Positions 7,860-15,769 of a DNA stretch of 64,000 nucleotides are shown here, piece after piece. The DNA comes from Gilvimarinus algae. Its GTDB lineage: Bacteria > Pseudomonadota > Gammaproteobacteria > Pseudomonadales > Cellvibrionaceae. Both the position numbers and the translations under genes were made by a program. Below the pieces are notes generated by a model. That model ran no database searches. It was not told the DNA's origin and saw only the letters and a program-made list of their open reading frames with translations. The stretch covers positions 682,001 to 746,000 of the forward strand of contig NZ_JAULRT010000052.1 of assembly GCF_030518215.1 (NCBI RefSeq), given 5' to 3'. Numbering within the stretch: position 1 is the first letter of the stretch; each line of letters begins with the position of its first letter.

Positions 7860-8999
7860 TCATCCGTCGAAGCGCATGTCCCTGGGCACATTGATGTCCC
7901 GGGGATAAAGCGGCTTATCGCCGCGCCCGCGCCGGTAGGCTCTAAGCCCGAAGACGTAGGCCAGCACCTGTGCAACTGCCATGTACAGGCCCGCAGGGAT
8001 TTCATCGTCGATCTCGGTGGTGTGATAAACAGCGCGCGCCAGAACCGGCGACTGGATAATATCGATGTCATTGACTTTGGCAATTTCCCGAATTTTCAAG
8101 GCGACATGATCTACCCCTTTGGCCAACAATATCGGTGTTGCCATGTTCTCAGGATCGTACTTAAGAGCCACCGAGTAGTGCGTAGGGTTGGTAATAACCA
8201 CATCCGCCTCGGGCACCTTGGACATCATGCGCCGCTGCGCCATTTCCCTTTGCAACTGTCGAATACGTCCCTTGACCTCGGGTTTGCCCTCAGTGTCCTT
8301 GTGCTCATCTTTGATTTCCTGGCGGGACATTTTCAGCTTTTTGCTGTGATCCCACATCTGAAAAGGTACATCGATCACCGCGATCAAAATCGTTACCGCG
8401 GACATCGCGATGGTGGCGTAAGCACTGATCTGCAGCGACTCCACAATACCCACCCGGGTTTCCTCGGCCGCCAGCTGAAGCATGTCTTGCTGCCAAAAAA
8501 ACAGCGCAAACATAGCCACAGCCATGACCACAGCCACTTTTCCCAGAGACTTGGCGAGTTCAACCAGAGCCTTGACTGAGAACATTCGCTTGAGACCCGC
8601 CAGCGGGTTCATGCGACTGAATTTTGGCGCCATCGCCTTGGCACTGAGCAACCAGCCACCCAACGCAATGGGTCCGACAATAGAAGCCACCAGGAGCATA
8701 AACAACAAGGGCACCAGGGACATCAGCCCTTCATAAAATGAGCTGCCCAAATGAGCATACATCGCATTGGTGTCAAACACCTCGGCGCGGGCCAAAGTGA
8801 AGTTATTAATCGTTAGGTTTTGCATACTCAGGCTGATGAGCTGGCCAAACACGTAGAGGCCAATGCTACCCGCCAGCAATATAAAGGTGGTTGTCAGATC
8901 CCGAGACCTGGGAATCTGCCCATCTTCACGCGCCTTTTCCAGTTTTCGGGGCGTGGGTTCTTCTGTTTTTTCCTGACTGCTGTCGTTATCTTCGGCCAT
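7860..8999 (-). CDS. flhB: Flagellar export switch protein FlhB
   Basis: FlhB switches the flagellar export apparatus from rod/hook to filament substrates. The 379-residue protein has a charged cytoplasmic N-terminus, four membrane segments between about residues 35 and 215, a basic linker, and the autocleavage motif NPTH (Asn271-His274) in ADVVITNPTHYSVALKY. The rest of the FlhB-CC domain follows (KGVDHVALKIREIA). Length is typical. Its ATG overlaps the fliR stop codon in a TGATG junction, implying translational coupling. It is the last gene of the fliLMNOPQR-flhB operon. Confidence 0.97.
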   Translation of the reverse strand: MAEDNDSSQEKTEEPTPRKLEKAREDGQIPRSRDLTTTFILLAGSIGLYVFGQLISLSMQNLTINNFTLARAEVFDTNAMYAHLGSSFYEGLMSLVPLLFMLLVASIVGPIALGGWLLSAKAMAPKFSRMNPLAGLKRMFSVKALVELAKSLGKVAVVMAVAMFALFFWQQDMLQLAAEETRVGIVESLQISAYATIAMSAVTILIAVIDVPFQMWDHSKKLKMSRQEIKDEHKDTEGKPEVKGRIRQLQREMAQRRMMSKVPEADVVITNPTHYSVALKYDPENMATPILLAKGVDHVALKIREIAKVNDIDIIQSPVLARAVYHTTEIDDEIPAGLYMAVAQVLAYVFGLRAYRRGRGDKPLYPRDINVPRDMRFDG

Positions 9000-9784
9000 C
9001 AGGGCAGCCTCATCAACTGCTGGCCGATCAACGCCGCATCATCAAATACCTGGCGGAAATACGGCAAAAACGCCATCAGGCTGATCCACATAAACAGCAG
9101 CCCAAAGATCAGAGTGATGGGAAAACCAACGGTAAACACGTTGATTTGTGGCGCGGAGCGATTCATGACCCCAAAGGCCATATTGATCACTAAAAGCGCC
9201 GTGAAAACCGGCAAGACAAACACCAGCGCGGCACTGAACATCCAGCTACCCAGCGAAGCTATCTCAATAAAAGTCTCTACGCTGAGCCCGGCTCCCCCCA
9301 CAGGCAGACTGGTAAAGCTTGAGACAATAATATCGATGATTACCAGATGACCGTTCATAATAAGAAACAGGACGGTGGACAGCAGCAGGTAAAACTGCGA
9401 AAGAACCGTCACTGAAATGCCATTACTGGGATCGTTCATGGAGGCGAAGCCCAGCCCCATCTTCATCGCGATCAACTGCCCCGCGAGCACAAAGATGTGC
9501 AGTGCCACCTGAAAAGCAAACCCGAGTGAGAGACCGATCAGCACTTCATTAAGCACCCGCAAAAACGCCTCGACACTGACATAGTCTACAGGCGGCGGAC
9601 TGGGTAACATGGGGCTAACTAGCAAGGTAACAAACAGCGCCAATAAGATTCTAATCCGCGCTGTAACCGTTCGCGCGCCAAAAATCGGCGCGGCCATAAA
9701 CAAGGCGCCGATACGAATAAACGGCCAGAGATACTGACCGATAAACTGGGACAGCTGGGCATCGGACAGAACGAGAGGCTCCAC
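8999..9784 (-). CDS. fliR: Flagellar export apparatus protein FliR
   Basis: FliR is a membrane component of the FliPQR export channel. The 261-residue protein has about six hydrophobic segments, beginning with LWPFIRIGALFMAAPIFG, and the conserved GLGFASMNDPS segment near the middle. The start is a GTG at 9784, reading MEPLVLSDAQLSQFIGQYLW; a weak AGG lies upstream. Two bases separate it from the fliQ stop, and it overlaps flhB, so the export genes are tightly packed. Length matches the family (about 255-265 residues). Confidence 0.95.
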   Translation of the reverse strand: MEPLVLSDAQLSQFIGQYLWPFIRIGALFMAAPIFGARTVTARIRILLALFVTLLVSPMLPSPPPVDYVSVEAFLRVLNEVLIGLSLGFAFQVALHIFVLAGQLIAMKMGLGFASMNDPSNGISVTVLSQFYLLLSTVLFLIMNGHLVIIDIIVSSFTSLPVGGAGLSVETFIEIASLGSWMFSAALVFVLPVFTALLVINMAFGVMNRSAPQINVFTVGFPITLIFGLLFMWISLMAFLPYFRQVFDDAALIGQQLMRLP

Positions 9785-9786
9785 GA

Positions 9787-10056
9787 TTAGCCTATCAAGT
9801 TGGGGATGCTGTTGAACAAGCGATTGAACAAGTCCATAAGCTCCATCACCATCCAGTTCCCGGCAATCATAATAGTGATCAGCATAACGATAAGCCGAGG
9901 CAAAAAGCTTAAAGTTTGTTCGTTAATCTGGGTGGCCGCCTGAAACATACTCACCACCAGCCCCACCACAAGACTGGGGCCGACAATAACCAGCACCATC
10001 AACACGGTAAGATAAAGTCCATCGGCGAATAAACCCAGCGCTATCTCGGGCGTCAT
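9787..10056 (-). CDS. fliQ: Flagellar export apparatus protein FliQ
   Basis: FliQ is the small membrane subunit that wraps around FliP and FliR in the export gate. The protein has 89 residues with two hydrophobic hairpin helices (about residues 15-40 and 52-75) and the conserved FQAATQINEQTLSFLPR loop between them. The length is exactly that of the family. It sits between fliP and fliR with 3-bp and 2-bp gaps, in the invariant fliP-fliQ-fliR order. ATG at 10056. Confidence 0.95.
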   Translation of the reverse strand: MTPEIALGLFADGLYLTVLMVLVIVGPSLVVGLVVSMFQAATQINEQTLSFLPRLIVMLITIMIAGNWMVMELMDLFNRLFNSIPNLIG

Positions 10057-10059
10057 TGC

Positions 10060-10899
10060 TCAGACTCCAAAGCTCGCTGCCAGCGTGCCGATAATCATGG
10101 CCCAACCATCGACCAAAACGAACAACATGATTTTAAACGGCAGTGAAACAATCAGCGGCGAGAGCATCATCATGCCCATGGCCATCAAGACACTGGCCAC
10201 GACGATATCAATCACCAGGAAAGGAATAAAAATGATAAACCCGATTTGAAACGCCGTTTTCAGCTCGCTGGTGACGAATGCCGGTACCAAAATCGAAAAA
10301 GGCGTATCCTCGGGTGTTGCAATTTCCACATCGCCGGCGATACCCACAAACAGGGCAATATCGCTTTCCCGAGTCTGAGCGAGCATAAAGCTATGAAACG
10401 GCCGGGCTGCCTCAGCAAGCGCCTGCTGCGCGCTGATTTCATTATTGATGTAGGGCTGTAAAGCCTGGACATTGGCTTCGTCGAACACCGGTTTCATAAT
10501 AAAAAGGGTTAAAAACAATGACAGGCCAATCAGTATCTGATTTGACGGTGACTGCTGCAACCCAAGTGCCTGACGCAAAATGGCGAAGACAATAATAATG
10601 CGGGTAAAAGACGTTACCATCATGAGCAATGCTGGCAGGAATGTCAGCATGGTCATAATGGCGAGAATTTGCAGGGTGACCGAATACTCTTCGGTGCCGT
10701 CATCGTTGGTAGTGACGGTGAAAGCCGGCAGCCCTGGTATGGCCGGCAGTGCGCTGCTCTGGGAGCTCTGCGCCAACTCTGTCGGCGCAACCTCTGGCGC
10801 CTGCTGCGCCTGGGCCGGGACTGCCGTAATCACCCAAAGCGCCAAGAGTAAAATCAGCCCACGAACTAGCGTCATAGGGTTAGGATCGGCGCGCAGCAT
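10060..10899 (-). CDS. fliP: Flagellar export apparatus protein FliP
   Basis: FliP forms the pentameric core of the export channel. The 279-residue protein has an N-terminal signal peptide (hydrophobic core [21 protein letters not shown]) and four membrane segments. It carries the family blocks [20 protein letters not shown] and [19 protein letters not shown]. Start choice: the ATG at 10899 is preceded by GAGG at good spacing and overlaps the fliO end. An internal ATG at 10875 would avoid the overlap but has no ribosome binding site, so the longer form is preferred. Confidence 0.95.
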   Translation of the reverse strand: MLRADPNPMTLVRGLILLLALWVITAVPAQAQQAPEVAPTELAQSSQSSALPAIPGLPAFTVTTNDDGTEEYSVTLQILAIMTMLTFLPALLMMVTSFTRIIIVFAILRQALGLQQSPSNQILIGLSLFLTLFIMKPVFDEANVQALQPYINNEISAQQALAEAARPFHSFMLAQTRESDIALFVGIAGDVEIATPEDTPFSILVPAFVTSELKTAFQIGFIIFIPFLVIDIVVASVLMAMGMMMLSPLIVSLPFKIMLFVLVDGWAMIIGTLAASFGV

Positions 10900-11368
10900 C
10901 GTCTACCTCGGCGGGGTTGCTTTTAGGCCCACTGGCACCGCCTGACTTCATGACAGACAGTAATTTTTCGGCGAAATCCTGACGCTCTTCACTGGCCTCG
11001 AGCGTCACAACGGGCTCATCAAACACATGTAACTGACGAACGGTTTGGGGCGTCACCCCGAGCAAGATCTGTGTCCCGGCAACGTCCACTAACAGCAGTC
11101 GCTCTCGAGTGCCAAGCGGCATACTGGCCACCACCCGCATGTGCGGTGACTTGAGCCAGCCGCTGCCGCCGCCGAGTTTTTTCACGCACCAAGACAGCAG
11201 CAAAATCAGGGCGATAACCGCAGCGAGCGCCACCAGCACAGACAATAGTTGACCGGCCGAACCCGAGCGCACAACCTCTGCGCCCTCTTTTTCGGCGGAT
11301 TGCGCCAGTGCCAGGCTCGCCACGCAAACGCTGGCGCCGGTCAATGCGCTCTTGAGCCAGAGTTTCAT
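10880..11368 (-). CDS. fliO: Flagellar assembly protein FliO
   Basis: FliO is a bitopic membrane protein that helps FliP oligomerise. The 162-residue protein shows a hydrophobic N-terminal signal-like segment, a second strong membrane helix ([22 protein letters not shown], residues about 43-64, written here in part), and a cytoplasmic domain with [20 protein letters not shown] typical of FliO. The sequence is poorly conserved in general, but position between fliN and fliP and the domain layout make the call safe. It overlaps the start of fliP by 20 bp. ATG at 11368. Confidence 0.9.
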   Translation of the reverse strand: MKLWLKSALTGASVCVASLALAQSAEKEGAEVVRSGSAGQLLSVLVALAAVIALILLLSWCVKKLGGGSGWLKSPHMRVVASMPLGTRERLLLVDVAGTQILLGVTPQTVRQLHVFDEPVVTLEASEERQDFAEKLLSVMKSGGASGPKSNPAEVDDAARRS

Positions 11369-11371
11369 CGT

Positions 11372-11806
11372 CTAACGCAACTTCTTAATCCGCTCTGACG
11401 GACTGATAACGTCGGTCATGCGGATACCAAATTTTTCGTTAACCACGACCACTTCGCCGTGAGCAATCAAAGTGCCGTTCACTTTCACGTCCAGTGGCTC
11501 CCCGGCCAATCGATCCAGCTCAATGACCGAACCCTGGTTGAGCTGCAGCAAGTTGCGAATAGTAATAGAGGTGCTGCCCACTTCCATTGAAATAGTGACG
11601 GGAATATCGAGAATCAGATCGAGCTCGGGACCCACTTCGCGGGGCCGGCCTTCCTGCTTTAACTCATCCAGGGCCATAGCACTGGCATCGTCCTCGGCGG
11701 CACTGTCCACCACCTCTTGCTCCTGCATGGCGGCAGCCCACTCATCGGCCATGGCATCCTGGTCCAACTCGGACTCATCATTATTATCAATATCATCGTT
11801 TGCCAT
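11372..11806 (-). CDS. fliN: Flagellar motor switch protein FliN
   Basis: FliN builds the lower part of the C-ring with FliM. The 144-residue protein has an acidic N-terminus with MADEWAAAMQEQE, then the SpoA/surface-presentation domain (LDIPVTISMEVGSTSITIRN, LLQLNQGSVIELDRLAGEP, GEVVVVNEKFGIRMTDV). Start choice: ATG at 11806 is preceded by AAGGAGG at ideal spacing. A frame extension to 11842 exists but lacks such a site. It overlaps the end of fliM by 14 bp, indicating coupling. Confidence 0.96.
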   Translation of the reverse strand: MANDDIDNNDESELDQDAMADEWAAAMQEQEVVDSAAEDDASAMALDELKQEGRPREVGPELDLILDIPVTISMEVGSTSITIRNLLQLNQGSVIELDRLAGEPLDVKVNGTLIAHGEVVVVNEKFGIRMTDVISPSERIKKLR

Positions 11807-12803
11807 GCTTGCCTCCTTCAGCGGCCGTAATGTTATAGGCACTGCTGTGATCGATAAAGTCGTTTACTTTCAGGGCCAGATTGCCCTTGTGCTGTCCGAG
11901 TTGTGTGCGAAACACTGGAACGCCATTGGCGGTTAACACGTGCTGATCGGGGAACTCCACCGGGATGATATCCCCCACGTCCAAATCAACGATGTCTCTG
12001 AGGGTGATTTCGCGACGGACAATCTCACACTCAAGCTCTACCGAAGCGGTCAGTACATCCTCGCGCAGGGCCTTGACCCAGCGCTCGTCCTGCTCGTCAC
12101 TGTCACTTTGCAAGCCGGCATCCAGCACCTCGCGAATCGGCTCGATCATTGAGTAGGGAATGGTCAGGTGCAATTCACCACCGCCGCCGTCCAGTTCAAT
12201 GTGAAAGGTGCTCACCACCACCACTTCACTGGGGCTAACGATATTGGCCAGTGAAGGGTTGACCTCCGAGTTGATGTACTCAAACTCAATGGGCATCACC
12301 GCCTTCCAGGCCTCACCCAAATCGACAAAGACCTGATTGAGCACCATCTGCACGACTCGCAGTTCAGTAGGAGTAAATTCACGGCCTTCAATTTTGGCGT
12401 GACGCCCGTCGCCACCAAAAAAATTGTCCACAAGCTTAAACACCAGCCGCGCATCGAGAATGACCAGGGCCGTTCCGCGCAAGGGGCGAAACTTAACCAT
12501 GTTCAGGCTGGTGGGCACGTAGAGTGTGTGGACATATTCACCAAATTTCTGAATTTGAATTCCGCCCACAGAAACATCAGCGGTTCGGCGGAGCATGTTG
12601 AACATGCTGATACGAGTGTAGCGGGCAAAACGCTCGTTGATCATTTCCAAGGTGGGCATGCGCCCACGGACGATGCGATCCTGACTGGTCAGGTCATAGG
12701 AGCGGACCGCACCGGGATCGAGATCCGACTCAGTATCGATGTCCCCTTCGTCAACGCCGTGCAACAGCGCATCGATTTCATCTTGCGTTAATAAGTCCTG
12801 CAC
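11793..12803 (-). CDS. fliM: Flagellar motor switch protein FliM
   Basis: FliM receives CheY-P and changes the direction of motor rotation. The 336-residue protein begins MQDLLTQDEIDALLHGVD, the CheY-binding N-terminal peptide. The middle domain (ERFARYTRISMFNMLRRTADV, then NLVKFRPLRG-like and GDGRHAKIEGREFTPTE segments) and a C-terminal SpoA domain follow. The start is GTG at 12803 with GAGG upstream. It is preceded by fliL (12 bp) and overlaps fliN. Its N-terminal motif strongly resembles the CheA linker repeats and the CheZ tail found elsewhere in this window. Confidence 0.97.
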   Translation of the reverse strand: MQDLLTQDEIDALLHGVDEGDIDTESDLDPGAVRSYDLTSQDRIVRGRMPTLEMINERFARYTRISMFNMLRRTADVSVGGIQIQKFGEYVHTLYVPTSLNMVKFRPLRGTALVILDARLVFKLVDNFFGGDGRHAKIEGREFTPTELRVVQMVLNQVFVDLGEAWKAVMPIEFEYINSEVNPSLANIVSPSEVVVVSTFHIELDGGGGELHLTIPYSMIEPIREVLDAGLQSDSDEQDERWVKALREDVLTASVELECEIVRREITLRDIVDLDVGDIIPVEFPDQHVLTANGVPVFRTQLGQHKGNLALKVNDFIDHSSAYNITAAEGGKHGKR

Positions 12804-12815
12804 CCTTGTGCGCCT

Positions 12816-13370
12816 CTATTGCAATACCAGGTTGGTGAACAGCACCTGCTCAATGCCGGGTTTACCGATTTCCTGCTGCAGCACTTCCTGCACTTTTAAC
12901 AGCGCTTGCTGACGCAGTAGCTCTTTGCCTTCGGCGGTTTGCAGCTCCTCGTAGCTCTGGCCACGCATTAACATAACCAGGGCATTGCGGATAGCAGGCA
13001 TGTGCAGCTCAATCGCGGCAACCACATCGTTGTCGCGCAGCATAAAACTCATCTCCACTTGCATATAGCGCTGCCGGCCGCGCACCTCGTAATTCGTCAC
13101 AAATTCGGGTTTGAGCGGGTAGTAGATTGCCGGCTGTATGGCCGGCACTTCGGCTTCCTCGGCGGCTGCCACCTCTTCCCCCTCGGCGGCGGGCTCGCTC
13201 TCATCGAAAGTGCCCAGTAAAAACAAGGTGCCGACCACAGAAACGACGATCAATAGCAGCGCGACGACACCGATAATGATCCACTTTTTCTTACCGCCAC
13301 CGGTTTTTTCCTGATCTTCTGCCGAATTTTCCTCGTCATCATCCAGGTCTTTGCGATCGTTGTCTGCCAT
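12816..13370 (-). CDS. fliL: Flagellar basal body-associated protein FliL
   Basis: FliL is a single-pass inner-membrane protein that supports the stator under load. The 184-residue protein has an acidic cytoplasmic N-terminus (DLDDDEENSAEDQEKTGGG), a membrane helix (IIIGVVALLLIVVSVVGTLF, about residues 31-50), an acidic Ala/Glu-rich linker and the periplasmic FliL domain (YYPLKPEFVTNYEVRGRQRY). It is the first gene of fliLMNOPQR-flhB, with a strong sigma-54 promoter 50 bp upstream. ATG at 13370. Confidence 0.95.
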   Translation of the reverse strand: MADNDRKDLDDDEENSAEDQEKTGGGKKKWIIIGVVALLLIVVSVVGTLFLLGTFDESEPAAEGEEVAAAEEAEVPAIQPAIYYPLKPEFVTNYEVRGRQRYMQVEMSFMLRDNDVVAAIELHMPAIRNALVMLMRGQSYEELQTAEGKELLRQQALLKVQEVLQQEIGKPGIEQVLFTNLVLQ

Positions 13371-13419
13371 GTCAAATATCCGTCACTCGGGCGTTTTTTG
13401 CGTCTTATACAGGCTTATC

Positions 13420-13435
13420 AGCAAACGGCGTGCCA
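13420..13435 (-). promoter_or_regulatory. Sigma-54 promoter of the fliL operon
   Basis: Minus-strand TGGCAC-GCCGT-TTGCT, a perfect match to the -24/-12 consensus TGGCAC-N5-TTGCW. It lies 50 bp upstream of the fliL ATG. It is the clearest FleQ-type, sigma-54-dependent promoter in the window. Confidence 0.88.
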
Positions 13436-13526
13436 TAGGCCTGCGCCGGTCAGCCACTGAGTGTAGCTAACCGCGCTGAAGTGAACAACGACAATTGCAA
13501 CCGCTTGAGACGATGCTCAGAGAGGT

Positions 13527-13548
13527 AGGGCCTATAGAATCAGGCCCT
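13527..13548 (-). terminator. Hairpin after fliK
   Basis: Arms AGGGCCT (13527-13533) and AGGCCCT (13542-13548) with an 8-base loop, 11 bp beyond the fliK stop. The fliK-strand side lacks a T-tract (it is followed by ACCTCTC), while the opposite strand is followed by CTTTT. It may act as a weak terminator separating fliK from the fliL promoter. Confidence 0.5.
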
Positions 13549-13559
13549 CTTTTGGCAAA

Positions 13560-15206
13560 TCAGGCGTATTGATCGATCAGGCGCACCACAGCACTGGCGG
13601 CTGCGGCCGTGCTGGCCTGAGTATCGTCATCCGCTTCACCGCCACGAGTACCGAAGCCACGACGACCCTCACCGGGCTCTTGCTCTTCACCGGAATGATC
13701 CGCCTGGCGGTCAGACACATCGACGTTTACCTGCTGCATGCCCTGCTCGGCAAGCATTTCACGCAACCGAAACGCGTTTTGATCCAGCGCTTCGCGCACT
13801 ACGGCCTGCTGGCTGGTAAAGGTGATGTGGGCCTGATCATTTTGCACAGAAACCCGCACCTGCAAAGGGCCAAGATCGGGAGGGTCCATGCGCAGCTCGG
13901 CAGAACTGATTTTCTGACTTGCCATCCACAGGACTTTTTGGCCGACCGCATCCCCCCACCCTGGAGAGGCGAACCGAGCTCCGAGCTGCGATTGCAGCGT
14001 CGGGGCTTTTACCTCGATGGCCGCCGGGCTGCGCTGTCCGGTCAAATCACTCAGTGCGCTAATACTCGCCTGGCTGACCCGATCCGTCGCTTCACCACGA
14101 GAGGAGAACAAATTGTGCAGTTTAGCCACATCCAACAACTTGCCAGCATCGAGCTGTTTGTCCAGGGTATTGGCCTGTCCCCCTTCGTCGCGCAGCCGAA
14201 TAATGCTGTGCTTGCCGAGGAGCCTATCCCCCTCTTTTACCGCCAACTCGCCAGTCGGCGCCTTATCGTCCGCACCTTTGAGTGCAAACTTATCCGCTTC
14301 TGTCGGGCTCAGCGGTTTGGTCGCTGCCGCCTCCCCCGCTGCTGTGGCTATACCGTCGAGCTTAGCGCTGTCCGCAACGACGTTTTGCCGAGCCGACCTC
14401 ACCACACCCATCTGCACACCGGCAAGCCACTGTGCCAAGGCTGACTTTGCATCGGAATCCGGCTGAGTGTTCACCTGTTCAACGACCGAATTTAACTGCG
14501 TTTTCAGCCAGTGAGCCAAATCGGTATCTGCCACTTGATCGTTGATCAGCCTCTCAGCCTGAGCGAGGGTTTCATTGACATTGTGTTCTGCCGAAAAAAG
14601 CACCGCCAACTGGTTGAGCAACCCCTGCAGTTTTTCTCGCTCAACGTCGCTCAAATCGGCCAGTTTTGCCGCAATCTCCGGCGTAAGCCCCTCGAGATCA
14701 GCACTTTGCTCGAGCATGAGCGCCAACAATTCACTGCGCCGCTCGGGCTCCATGGCTTGAAGAGCGGCCTTTTGCTCTGCCGGCAAGGCCTCAAGGGCAT
14801 CACGCTGCTCATCGGTCAGTTCAGCGTCGGCGCTCTTGTCGGTGCCACCCTCGATCTTCGCGTCTTTGTCATGAGCCACTGTGCCCTCATTGGCCGCACT
14901 ATCGGTGGTGCTGGGCCGCTCCCTCACAGAGCCGCGTGCTGTAGCAGGCTCAGGCGCTGAGCTTTTGCCTCGGGCATCCGGTCTGCCCACTGGCTCTTTC
15001 GCCGGCGATGAAGCCGGCGGCGACGATTCTCGCGGCGGCTCGCGGCGAACGGACTCAGGCCCCGGACGCTGGTGTTTGTCGCTGTAAGCGGTATTGAACG
15101 CGGAGCTGAAAGGCTCACCGGCCTGCGCGGCCTGCCGTTTGCCTGCCTCGCGGGGCGCCGCAGTCTGAGGTTTGAATAAAGCGCTGAGCAGTGTGGTATC
15201 GGTCAT
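13560..15206 (-). CDS. fliK: Flagellar hook-length control protein FliK
   Basis: FliK measures hook length and triggers the FlhB specificity switch. The 548-residue protein has a long low-complexity N-terminus rich in Pro, Ser, Glu and Ala, a Gln/Leu-rich helical middle, and the conserved C-terminal domain (ISSAELRMDPPDLGPLQVRV about residues 435-455, then REALDQNAFRLREML). A start at TTG 15215 is possible, but ATG at 15206 with AGGAG nine bases upstream is preferred. It stands as its own unit: a sigma-54 promoter and a 22-bp palindrome lie upstream and a hairpin downstream. In this window it separates the hsbA-hsbR-hptB module from the fliL operon. Confidence 0.95.
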   Translation of the reverse strand: MTDTTLLSALFKPQTAAPREAGKRQAAQAGEPFSSAFNTAYSDKHQRPGPESVRREPPRESSPPASSPAKEPVGRPDARGKSSAPEPATARGSVRERPSTTDSAANEGTVAHDKDAKIEGGTDKSADAELTDEQRDALEALPAEQKAALQAMEPERRSELLALMLEQSADLEGLTPEIAAKLADLSDVEREKLQGLLNQLAVLFSAEHNVNETLAQAERLINDQVADTDLAHWLKTQLNSVVEQVNTQPDSDAKSALAQWLAGVQMGVVRSARQNVVADSAKLDGIATAAGEAAATKPLSPTEADKFALKGADDKAPTGELAVKEGDRLLGKHSIIRLRDEGGQANTLDKQLDAGKLLDVAKLHNLFSSRGEATDRVSQASISALSDLTGQRSPAAIEVKAPTLQSQLGARFASPGWGDAVGQKVLWMASQKISSAELRMDPPDLGPLQVRVSVQNDQAHITFTSQQAVVREALDQNAFRLREMLAEQGMQQVNVDVSDRQADHSGEEQEPGEGRRGFGTRGGEADDDTQASTAAAASAVVRLIDQYA

Positions 15207-15226
15207 TGCCGACAACTCCTGTATAA

Positions 15227-15248
15227 AAGCGGCAAGCGCTTGCCGCTT
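15227..15248. repeat. Perfect 22-bp palindrome in the fliK leader
   Basis: Half-site AAGCGGCAAGC followed directly by its reverse complement GCTTGCCGCTT, with no spacer. It sits between the sigma-54 promoter (15281-15296) and the fliK start (15206), 20 bp from the ATG. A symmetric, spacer-free DNA palindrome points more to a dimeric protein site than to an RNA hairpin, though RNA folding is possible. Confidence 0.8.
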
Positions 15249-15280
15249 GAGTGGTGATTTAAGGTCTACAGGAGGGTAAT

Positions 15281-15296
15281 AGCAAAGCCAATGCCA
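15281..15296 (-). promoter_or_regulatory. Sigma-54 promoter of fliK
   Basis: Minus-strand TGGCAT-TGGCT-TTGCT, one mismatch from the consensus TGGCAC-N5-TTGCW. It lies just downstream of the hptB stop and 75 bp upstream of the fliK ATG. Confidence 0.78.
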
Positions 15297-15303
15297 GACA
15301 GGC

Positions 15304-15645
15304 TTACTGGTAGATTTCGAGCTGGTTTTTCACCTGGTTAAATTCATTTTGCAGCTCCACCAAAAGATGCTCCAGGCCTTTGAGTTCACCCTTGGCAGCG
15401 CTGTCTTCGATGGTTTGGCACCTCGACACCAGACCATTGGCGCCGAGATTGCTGCAGCTGCCTTTAAAGCTGTGGGCGGCGCGGCGAACTTCTTCGCCAT
15501 TTCCTGCTGCCAGTGCCTTTTGCATTGACGCCAGGCGCTGCTCGGAATCGCCAATGTAGGTCTCAATCAGATGATAAAAGTCGTCTTCCATCACCTCGCG
15601 CAAGGCGGCCAGGGTATCGTGGTCTATGGGGTGGGAGTCACTCAT
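15304..15645 (-). CDS. hptB: Histidine phosphotransfer protein HptB-like
   Basis: A stand-alone Hpt domain of 113 residues with the phosphorylatable His58 in RRAAHSFKGSCSNLGA. In Pseudomonas, HptB accepts phosphate from hybrid sensors and passes it to HsbR. Start choice: ATG at 15645 preceded by AAGGAGG (MSDSHPIDHDTLAALREVM); an upstream extension to 15720 has no support. It is 124 bp downstream of the HsbR-like gene. The assignment rests on domain type plus the hsbA-hsbR-hptB order; the Hpt family alone would not identify it. Confidence 0.85.
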   Translation of the reverse strand: MSDSHPIDHDTLAALREVMEDDFYHLIETYIGDSEQRLASMQKALAAGNGEEVRRAAHSFKGSCSNLGANGLVSRCQTIEDSAAKGELKGLEHLLVELQNEFNQVKNQLEIYQ

Positions 15646-15769
15646 CCTCTGCCTCCTTGCGCCGGAACGGCTCGTCGAGCAGCCAAGGGTGCGCCCGTTC
15701 GTTGCACAGGCTTTGCTCACGTCTCATCTGCACCTCCTTCGCCTCGTCAATAGCCCGCCCCGGGCCGGG

